Below the pieces are notes generated by a model. The model saw nothing but the letters and a program-made list of their open reading frames with translations. It did no database searches and was not told where the DNA came from. A stretch of 24,915 nt of DNA from Ornithomonoglobus_A sp034090805. GTDB taxonomy: Bacteria; Bacillota; Clostridia; UBA1381. Shown here one piece after another: positions 1-5,898 of the stretch. Both the position numbers and the translations under genes were made by a program. Location of the stretch: assembly GCA_034090805.1 (NCBI GenBank), contig JAXDRV010000066.1, positions 1 to 24,915 of the forward strand. The letters are read 5' to 3'. Each line of letters opens with the position of its first letter. Within the stretch, counting starts at the first letter, position 1.

Positions 1-954
1 CTGTTTGAGGCACTTGAAGAAGAATATCCGGAACACATAGCGGTAAAGCAGTGGAAAATATTTAAGCAAGCGTCCGGAAAAACAGCGAAGTCAATCCTTA
101 TTTCTGCGGCTGTCCGACTGGCAGCCTTTAACCTGCCTGAAATAGCGAGAATGACCTCGTATGATAATCTGGAGCTTGGCACTCTCGGCGAGAAGAAAAA
201 GGCGATATTCTGCGTAATACCTGATAATGATAATTCATTTAATTATCTTGTCGGTATGCTGTACACGCAGGCATTTCAGGAATTGTATTACAGAGCAGAC
301 CATGAGTATGGGGGAGAATTGCCGATTCCCGTTCACTTCATTTTGGACGAATTCGCAAATGTCGCACTGCCGGATAACTTTGAAAGGTTGCTTGCGACAA
401 TGCGTTCAAGGCGTATTTCGGTAAGTATAATCATTCAGAATATGGCACAGTTAAAGGCTTTGTTTAAAGACTCATGGGAAAGCTTAGTGGGCAATTGTGA
501 CACCTTTTTATATCTCGGCGGCAACGAACAGGCAACGCACGAGTATATCTCAAAAATGCTCGGCAAGGAAACAATCGACACAAGAACGCGAGGTGTAACC
601 AAAGGACAGCACGGCAGCAGTAACATAAATTATCAGAATACGGGGCGAGAGCTGTTGACATTGGACGAGGTTCGTCTGTTGGATAACTCTAACGCCCTTA
701 TTTTTATACGCGGAGAAAAACCGATAATGGATAAAAAGTTCGACATACTGTCGCACCCGAACATCAAATCCACGGAGGACGGAGGTGAGAAACCGTATAA
801 ACACAATAAGGACAGTTCGGGATTTAAAGAGGATATTTCCTTTACAAATCCCGAAACGGTTCAATTTATAGAGTTCAATGAGGAGGAAAATCAGAATGAT
901 GAGAAAAGTAATGAAAACGGAAACAAACATAAGCATGGTAAGAAAAGAGCTTAA
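1..954 (+). CDS. VirD4/TraG-type conjugative coupling ATPase, C-terminal part (5' end outside the window)
   Basis: The frame is open from base 1, so the N-terminus lies outside the window. The visible 317 residues are the C-terminal half of a type IV secretion coupling protein. Such proteins are inner-membrane hexameric ATPases that bring the relaxase-DNA complex to the secretion channel. The Walker B strand is clear (HFILDEFAN, about residues 103-111 of the visible part). It is followed by the family's RSRRISVSIIIQNMAQLKALF block and a GNCDTFLYLGGNEQATHEYIS block. The Walker A motif is not in the window. The tail after about residue 255 is polar and Lys/Asn/Glu rich, usual for an unstructured end. 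The gene overlaps the next one by 59 bases, suggesting translational coupling. In Tn1549/CTn-like elements this gene directly precedes Maff2 and VirB6-like genes, as here. Confidence 0.93.
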   Translation: MFEALEEEYPEHIAVKQWKIFKQASGKTAKSILISAAVRLAAFNLPEIARMTSYDNLELGTLGEKKKAIFCVIPDNDNSFNYLVGMLYTQAFQELYYRADHEYGGELPIPVHFILDEFANVALPDNFERLLATMRSRRISVSIIIQNMAQLKALFKDSWESLVGNCDTFLYLGGNEQATHEYISKMLGKETIDTRTRGVTKGQHGSSNINYQNTGRELLTLDEVRLLDNSNALIFIRGEKPIMDKKFDILSHPNIKSTEDGGEKPYKHNKDSSGFKEDISFTNPETVQFIEFNEEENQNDEKSNENGNKHKHGKKRA

Positions 955-1228
955 AATAACACAATATATACTTACCGTCATAGCACTGCTGTTATCGTTT
1001 GCAACACCGGTATTGGCAGATGATCCGCTTGCCGCAATAAACGGCTTGTCGGATTTTATATTCTCTGCAATCAAAGCAATAGGAATGATACTTTTAGGCT
1101 TTGGAATTGTGCAGATAGGTCTTTCGCTTAAATCGCATGATGCTCAGCAGAGAGCAAACGGATTTCTGACGTTTTTCGGAGGTATCATAATTGCATTTGC
1201 TAAGGACATACTGGATATGATTATCTGA
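896..1228 (+). CDS. Maff2 / VirB2-like small membrane protein of the conjugation system
   Basis: A 110-residue protein with a basic N-terminus, a hydrophobic segment ending in a signal-peptidase-like site (VLA before DDP, about residue 41), then two hydrophobic helices (about 52-77 and 88-110) joined by a short polar loop (KSHDAQQRANG). This is the layout of VirB2/TrbC pilins and of the Maff2 family that follows the coupling protein in Tn1549-like elements. An upstream ATG at 878 is in frame, but AGGAGG at 881-886 places the start at ATG 896 (9-base gap) or ATG 899. The gene overlaps the end of the coupling-protein gene. It probably forms a pilus or channel subunit in the membrane. Family assignment comes from layout and position as well as sequence; pilin function is inferred. 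Confidence 0.8.
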   Translation: MMRKVMKTETNISMVRKELKITQYILTVIALLLSFATPVLADDPLAAINGLSDFIFSAIKAIGMILLGFGIVQIGLSLKSHDAQQRANGFLTFFGGIIIAFAKDILDMII

Positions 1229-1322
1229 ACTTTAGGTTTAAATTGTCGTATTTATCCCATTTTGCGGATAAAAAGTTCAGATAATACTGTGGATAATACG
1301 ATTATTAAAAAGTTCAGATAAT
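1220..1322 (+). repeat. Nested imperfect inverted repeat with two alternative 3' arms
   Basis: The 14-mer ATTATCTGAACTTT (1220-1233) covers the stop codon of the preceding gene. Its exact reverse complement occurs twice downstream, at 1272-1285 and 1309-1322. These copies are part of a 17-bp direct repeat (1269-1285 and 1306-1322). Inside, CGTATTTATCC (1247-1257) pairs with GGATAATACG (1291-1300) apart from one bulge, and TTTATCC can instead pair with GGATAAA at 1266-1272. The transcript could therefore fold in at least two mutually exclusive ways. There is no clean U-tract, so a simple terminator is unlikely. A leader or attenuator between the pilin-like gene and the VirB6-like gene is possible; that role is inferred. 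Confidence 0.6.
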
Positions 1323-1347
1323 TATTACATTGTAAAAAATCTTATTG

Positions 1348-1374
1348 CAGTCGCTGTTATTGAGACAGCGACTG
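1348..1374 (+). promoter_or_regulatory. Perfect 10-bp hairpin just upstream of the VirB6-like gene's Shine-Dalgarno
   Basis: CAGTCGCTGT (1348-1357) and ACAGCGACTG (1365-1374) form a perfect stem with a 7-base loop (TATTGAG). The AGGAGGTG ribosome binding site starts five bases later (1379). No U-tract follows. It may tune translation of the next gene, protect mRNA, or mark an mRNA processing site. Confidence 0.6.
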
Positions 1375-1394
1375 TTACAGGAGGTGAACGGAAT

Positions 1395-2234
1395 TTGAGC
1401 GATAACTGGATTGTTGCGAATCTTGAGAATGCGTTTGCAACATGGAATGATAAAATGGCGGAAATATGGGGCTTGGTTACGCTGTCACCGCAGGATTTTA
1501 AGGGCGGAGCTATATGGAGCATTGTCACGAACATAAACGGTGCATTGCAGGCTATCGGCTACGGACTTTTGATATTGTTCTTTGCTATGAGCATTTTTAA
1601 AAGTACGGCTTCATTTCGTGACTTTCAACGTCCCGAATACGCCTTAAAGCATTTTATCCGCTTTGTGGCGGCAAAGGTTGCAATCACATATTCAATGGAC
1701 ATTATCACAACGATATATACAATATGCGGCGGTATTGTGTCACAGATAGCGAACAGCCTCGGCGGTATAGGCGGAGCGGCGGTAACACTCCCGACAGCAA
1801 TTGAAACGGCAGTCGAGAACGCAGGCTTTTGGGCGAGTATTCCTCTGTGGCTTGTAACAATACTCGGCAGCTTATTTATAACGGTAATGTCATTTATCAT
1901 GATAATGACTGTGTACGGCAGATTTTTTCGGCTATATATGTACACCGCTTTAGCACCTGTGCCGCTGTCGGCATTTGCCGGAGAGGGAACGTCACAGATG
2001 GGAAAAGCCTTTATAAAATCCTATGTCGGAGTATGTCTGGAGGGAGCGGTCATAGTGCTGGCTTGCCTCATATTCTCAGCCTTTGCGAGTGCAAGCACAC
2101 CGACGATTGACACAAGCATAACTACAGTCACTATGATATGGAAATATATCGGCGAGGTAATATTTAATATGCTCGTTTTGGTAGGTCTTATCAAGGGAGC
2201 AGACAGGATTTGTCATGAAATGTTAGGAATTTAG
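1395..2234 (+). CDS. VirB6/TrbL-like polytopic membrane protein of the conjugation channel
   Basis: A 279-residue integral membrane protein. Hydrophobic segments lie at about 45-67, 88-113, 145-172, 208-231 and 240-266. They are separated by a Gly/Ala-rich stretch (SLGGIGGAAV) and by the family-typical block YGRFFRLYMYTALAPVPLSA, followed by a short EGTSQMGKAFIKSY loop. The block and the gene position match the VirB6/TrbL-like channel protein of Tn1549/CTn elements, an inner-membrane part of the type IV secretion channel. The start is TTG at 1395, chosen because AGGAGGTG lies at 1379-1386 with an 8-base gap; no good ATG is available. It is the one gene of the module preceded by a sizeable spacer, which contains a hairpin and nested repeats. 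Confidence 0.85.
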   Translation: MSDNWIVANLENAFATWNDKMAEIWGLVTLSPQDFKGGAIWSIVTNINGALQAIGYGLLILFFAMSIFKSTASFRDFQRPEYALKHFIRFVAAKVAITYSMDIITTIYTICGGIVSQIANSLGGIGGAAVTLPTAIETAVENAGFWASIPLWLVTILGSLFITVMSFIMIMTVYGRFFRLYMYTALAPVPLSAFAGEGTSQMGKAFIKSYVGVCLEGAVIVLACLIFSAFASASTPTIDTSITTVTMIWKYIGEVIFNMLVLVGLIKGADRICHEMLGI

Positions 2235-2258
2235 AAAATTGTATGAGGAGGAAATAGT

Positions 2259-2834
2259 ATGAGCTATAACAGTGTAATAAGAGCAGACGATCCGAGAGCG
2301 GTGGTGATGCTCAAGGAAAATCTTGAAGGCTTTGAGGGCAGACAGGAATATATGCAGAAAGTAAACGATTATTACAAGGCAAACGGAACGGTGGTGGGCT
2401 GCCCCGGTATTGATAAAGAAACAGCCGTACAGCTTGACGGTCGTGTGAACGAGCATCAGTCCACACCGTATCCGGGCAGGTTTTTCAAAGACAATTTTGC
2501 CGAGATAAACAGACTTAAATCAAATATTGACCGTCTGGAAAACAAGCCGGAAACAATGTTTAAGGGCTGGCAGTTCAATAAAGGGGAGGCTGTAATAAAC
2601 CTTGCAAACAATCGCTTACAGCTTATGTTTTCAGAAAAGCCGAATGATGATGAAAGAGCGGTATTAAAGAAAAACGGTTTTAAATGGGCACCGACTGCAA
2701 AGGCATGGCAGCGTCCGCTCGATTTTAAATCAATGGCGGCAGCAGAGCGGATTGATTTAATAAAGCCGCTTGATGGACGCAGGATTTCGGATTTACAGCC
2801 TAAGCAGCAGAAGCGTAATGCGCCGGAAAGATAA
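2259..2834 (+). CDS. Soluble accessory protein with an LKKNGFKWAP...AWQRPL motif
   Basis: A 191-residue soluble protein with no signal peptide or membrane segment, and AGGAGG just upstream of ATG 2259. The C-terminal third carries RAVLKKNGFKWAPTAKAWQRPLD (first and last residues about 134 and 155). This resembles the 'GFRWSPxxxAWQR' motif seen near the ends of antirestriction or polyvalent proteins and DUF3560-like proteins on plasmids and conjugative elements. The N-terminus (DDPRAVVMLKENLEGFEGRQEYMQKVNDYY) looks like a helical domain and was not recognised. It sits between the VirB6-like and PrgI genes, which are usually adjacent, so it may be an inserted accessory gene. A role in protecting or processing incoming DNA is only a guess. 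Confidence 0.7.
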   Translation: MSYNSVIRADDPRAVVMLKENLEGFEGRQEYMQKVNDYYKANGTVVGCPGIDKETAVQLDGRVNEHQSTPYPGRFFKDNFAEINRLKSNIDRLENKPETMFKGWQFNKGEAVINLANNRLQLMFSEKPNDDERAVLKKNGFKWAPTAKAWQRPLDFKSMAAAERIDLIKPLDGRRISDLQPKQQKRNAPER

Positions 2835-2881
2835 TATTTATGAAGGGAGAGAAGAAAATTTTTATAAAATTTTCGGTTACT

Positions 2882-3265
2882 ATGGAAATCAAAATCAATA
2901 AAGAGGTAAAGAATTATCACGAAAATATGTGTCTCGGGCTTAGTGGTAAACAGTGTATATGCTCGGTGCTTGCGGTCAGTGTAGCTGTGGGAACATATTT
3001 CGGACTGCGTGATATTATCGGTAAGGAAATAGTATCATGGTTGTGCGTGTTGCTTGCCGCGCCGTTTGCGGCAGCAGGATTTTTCAAATACAACGGCATG
3101 ACGTTTGAGAAATTTGCAGCCGCATATATTCGCAGTGAGTTTCTTGCATCCGGCAGACGAGTATTTAAGTCTGAGAACATACTTTACAGATTTTATAGGG
3201 AGGTTTTAAGTGATGATGTTCAAAAGAGCAAACAGAGTAAAAAAGGCAAAAAGAAAAATACCTAA
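2882..3265 (+). CDS. PrgI-family conjugation membrane protein
   Basis: A 127-residue protein with the PrgI layout. A short soluble N-terminus (MEIKINKEVKNYHENM) is followed by GLSGKQCICSVLA leading into one membrane helix (about 25-42). A second helix (about 50-68) ends in AAPFAAAGFFKYNGM. A soluble FEKFAAAYIRSEFL helix and a Lys-rich tail follow. PrgI is a small membrane partner of VirB4-like ATPases in Gram-positive conjugation systems and is usually encoded directly before VirB4, as here. ATG 2882 is chosen because family members begin with this ME(I/V)KIN-type sequence. An in-frame ATG at 2840 would add 14 residues; neither start has a strong Shine-Dalgarno. The 3' end overlaps the VirB4 gene by about 55 bases. 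Confidence 0.85.
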   Translation: MEIKINKEVKNYHENMCLGLSGKQCICSVLAVSVAVGTYFGLRDIIGKEIVSWLCVLLAAPFAAAGFFKYNGMTFEKFAAAYIRSEFLASGRRVFKSENILYRFYREVLSDDVQKSKQSKKGKKKNT

Positions 3266-5546
3266 AACAGTGCAGCAGTCAATCCCTGTTGATGTAATCT
3301 ACAAGGACGGTATTATTCAGAGCGGACGCATATTTTCAAAAATGTGGCGGTTTTCTGATATAAATTATGAGGTTGCGTCAAATGCGGAACAGGAGGAAAT
3401 GTTTTTGGCTCATTCGGCAATCCTCAACGGCTTGCCTACTGATGCAACGGCGAAAATAAGTATATTTAACAGGAAAATTCAGAATAACACAATTGAAAAA
3501 ATTATAGTGCCCGTATCTGATGAGAGATACAAAAAATACATAAAGGAGCTTGAGGAGCTTCTGAGCGATAAAATGGCGGAGTCGAATAACATCGTTCATG
3601 AGAAATATATCACAATATCTGCTGAAAAGAAAAATATAAAAGAGGCAAGGACATATTTCGCCCGTGTCGGCAGCGACCTTGCGGCTGATTTTGCTAAAAT
3701 ATCGTCACAGATTACGGAGCTTGGATATAAAGAAAGGCTACGTCTTTATTATGAATTTTTCAGAGGAGATGAATCAGGTGAATTTGATTTTAACCTCAAA
3801 AGAGCAATGGCAAGAGGAGCACACTTTAAGGACTATATATCGCCGGACAGCATTGAGTTCAAGAAGGACTATATACAGATTGGCGATAAGTTTGCTCGTG
3901 TATTATTCCTCAAGGAATATCCGTCATTTTTGAAAGATGACCTCTTATCACAGCTCACAGACTTTTCAAGGAGTATGATGGTGTCGGTAGATGTTCAGCC
4001 TATTCCGACCGATGAAGCGGTTAAGGGAATTCAGAAAAAGCTGCTTGCTATTGAAACGGATATTACAAAATGGCAGCAAAAGCAGAATATGAACAATAAC
4101 TTTTCCGCAACAATTCCTTATGAAATGGAGCAGATGAGAAGTGAAATCAAGGAGTTTATGGACGATTTGACTACACGCGATCAGAGGATGATGTTTGTCA
4201 CAATGACGCTCGTACATCTTGCAGACAGCCTTGCGGAGTTGGACAATGATACCGAAACACTTTTGTCAATAGGGCGAAAAGACCTTTGCAATTTGGCTGT
4301 TTTGAATTTTCAGCAGGAGGACGGCTTGAATACTGTTCTGCCGTATGGACTTATGGAGATAGATGCGGTAAGAACACTGACAACAGAAAGTACGGCGGTG
4401 CTCATTCCGTATAAGACACAGGAGATTATTGATGACGGCGGTTTATATTACGGTATCAATGCCATATCTCACAATCTGCTCATGTGCAACCGTAAACTGT
4501 TATTAAACGGAAACGGATTTATCATAGGCGTATCCGGCTCCGGTAAATCCTTTGCTTCAAAGATAGAGATTGCAATGGCAGCACTGTTTACGAAGGATGA
4601 TATTATCGTAGTCGATCCGGAGCGTGAGTATGCGCCGCTTGTATCAAATCTCGGAGGTGAAGTAATAAAGCTGTCGGCATCATCTCCCAGTCATATAAAT
4701 GCAATGGATATAAATGCAGATATGAGCGGAGAGGATAATCCGATTTCTATAAAGTCTGAATTTTTAATATCACTGTTTGACCAACTGCTTAAAAACGGCG
4801 ACGCGCGGTTCGGAGGTGGTGTTGGTGCGAAAGACCGCTCAATTATTGACCGCTGTACTATCAATGTGTACGGCAATTACTTTAACGGCAAGTCGGATAT
4901 AATGCCTACGCTTGCGGATTTCAGGGAGGAATTGCTGCGCCAGCCGGAGCAGGAGGCGCATGACTTGGCACTGTCGCTTGAACTGTTTGCAACGGGCAGC
5001 TTGGACGCATTTTCACATCAGAGCAATGTCAATGTGAATAACCGCATCGCTTGCTATGATATTTTGGAGCTTGGAGATCAGATGAAGTCAATCGGTCTTT
5101 TGATTATGCTTGACAATATTATGAATAGGGTAATGGCTAACCGTAAGAAAGGTAAATACACAAGGGTGTATATTGATGAGGCACACCTGTTCTTTAAAAA
5201 TCCGTACAGCGCGGAGTTTCTGTTAAAGGCTTGGAAACGTTTCAGAAAATACGGCGGACTTCTGACGGGTATTACGCAGAACATCGAAGATTGTTTGAAG
5301 AATGATACCGCCCGCGGTATGCTTGCAAACAGTGAGTTTCTGCTTATGCTCAATCAGTCTCCGTCTGACAGAATTGAGCTTGCGGGACTTTTAAGTATTT
5401 CCGAAACTCAGATGGGATATATAACTAACGCTCCGGCAGGACACGGACTTATAAAGGTGGGCGGCTCTATTGTACCGTTTGCAAATGACTTCCCGGCAGA
5501 TACACAGTTATATAAATTGATGAGCACCCGTCCCGGGGAGGAGTGA
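3210..5546 (+). CDS. VirB4/TraE-family conjugation ATPase
   Basis: A 778-residue cytoplasmic or membrane-peripheral ATPase that powers assembly and substrate transfer of the type IV secretion channel. The Walker A motif GVSGSGKS is at about residues 440-447. The strand VVDPEREYAPL follows, and the Walker B region RVYIDEAHLFF lies near residue 656. Then come the family-typical GLLTGITQNIEDCL and ARGMLANSEFLLMLNQSPSDR blocks. The N-terminal 380 residues form the partner-binding domain usual for VirB4. The start is GTG 3210 or the ATG at 3213/3216, behind AGGGAGG at 3197-3203. The length is normal for Tn1549/CTn-type VirB4. It overlaps PrgI upstream and is followed after four bases by the next gene, fitting one operon. 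Confidence 0.95.
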   Translation: MMMFKRANRVKKAKRKIPKTVQQSIPVDVIYKDGIIQSGRIFSKMWRFSDINYEVASNAEQEEMFLAHSAILNGLPTDATAKISIFNRKIQNNTIEKIIVPVSDERYKKYIKELEELLSDKMAESNNIVHEKYITISAEKKNIKEARTYFARVGSDLAADFAKISSQITELGYKERLRLYYEFFRGDESGEFDFNLKRAMARGAHFKDYISPDSIEFKKDYIQIGDKFARVLFLKEYPSFLKDDLLSQLTDFSRSMMVSVDVQPIPTDEAVKGIQKKLLAIETDITKWQQKQNMNNNFSATIPYEMEQMRSEIKEFMDDLTTRDQRMMFVTMTLVHLADSLAELDNDTETLLSIGRKDLCNLAVLNFQQEDGLNTVLPYGLMEIDAVRTLTTESTAVLIPYKTQEIIDDGGLYYGINAISHNLLMCNRKLLLNGNGFIIGVSGSGKSFASKIEIAMAALFTKDDIIVVDPEREYAPLVSNLGGEVIKLSASSPSHINAMDINADMSGEDNPISIKSEFLISLFDQLLKNGDARFGGGVGAKDRSIIDRCTINVYGNYFNGKSDIMPTLADFREELLRQPEQEAHDLALSLELFATGSLDAFSHQSNVNVNNRIACYDILELGDQMKSIGLLIMLDNIMNRVMANRKKGKYTRVYIDEAHLFFKNPYSAEFLLKAWKRFRKYGGLLTGITQNIEDCLKNDTARGMLANSEFLLMLNQSPSDRIELAGLLSISETQMGYITNAPAGHGLIKVGGSIVPFANDFPADTQLYKLMSTRPGEE

Positions 5547-5550
5547 TATT

Positions 5551-5862
5551 ATGCAAACAGGACAGTGTATAAAAGGATTTCAATTAAATGCGGCTATCAT
5601 CTCCGTAAACAATTTACAGCAGATTGGCGTTACTTACGGTGCAGCTGAAAAGGATGCTGCTTTAGAGAAGATTACGGAGTGTATTTCACAGAGCATAGGC
5701 GAAGTGAGCAATATTTACCGCATAAGTGAGAATATATTTATTTGCTTGTCAGGTATGGATATACGCGGATATGCTTCACAGCTTCGGGATTTGGTCGGCT
5801 TTATGCAGGTAAATGAGAAATACCCGATTGATGTATCCGTAAGGTGCGTGAGGTGGATGTGA
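5551..5862 (+). CDS. Small protein resembling a degenerate GGDEF domain
   Basis: A 103-residue soluble protein starting four bases after the VirB4 stop, with GGGGAGGAG as ribosome binding site. By eye it follows the GGDEF fold from start to end. NAAIISVNNLQQIG...YG (residues 13-30) matches the 'lDiDnFKxiND-YG' strand-helix. D(35)AALEKITECIS matches 'Dxx-L-xia-l'. IYRISENIFICLSGMD (55-70) sits exactly where 'RxGGDEFxvllp' belongs, and YPIDVSVRCVRW matches the final strands. The signature itself is lost (RISENIF instead of RxGGDEF), and both metal-binding Asp of the first strand are replaced (Ser18, Asn20). If the fold is right it cannot make cyclic di-GMP and may instead bind a nucleotide or a protein. 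This is manual pattern matching and needs a profile search. It could otherwise be an unrelated alpha/beta protein. Confidence 0.6.
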   Translation: MQTGQCIKGFQLNAAIISVNNLQQIGVTYGAAEKDAALEKITECISQSIGEVSNIYRISENIFICLSGMDIRGYASQLRDLVGFMQVNEKYPIDVSVRCVRWM

Positions 5863-5898
5863 GGCGTAATTCACATATGATGGAGGTGACATAATGAC

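Noticed and set aside
550..1074. A 174-codon minus-strand open frame opposite the coupling-protein and pilin-like genes
   Set aside because: It lies across two recognised + strand genes, has no ribosome binding site and its product shows no family pattern; it is a shadow frame.
1269..1322. The 17-bp direct repeats as the start of a CRISPR array
   Set aside because: There are only two copies, 37 bp apart start to start, with a repeat too short for CRISPR and no cas genes; pairing with an upstream arm explains them better.
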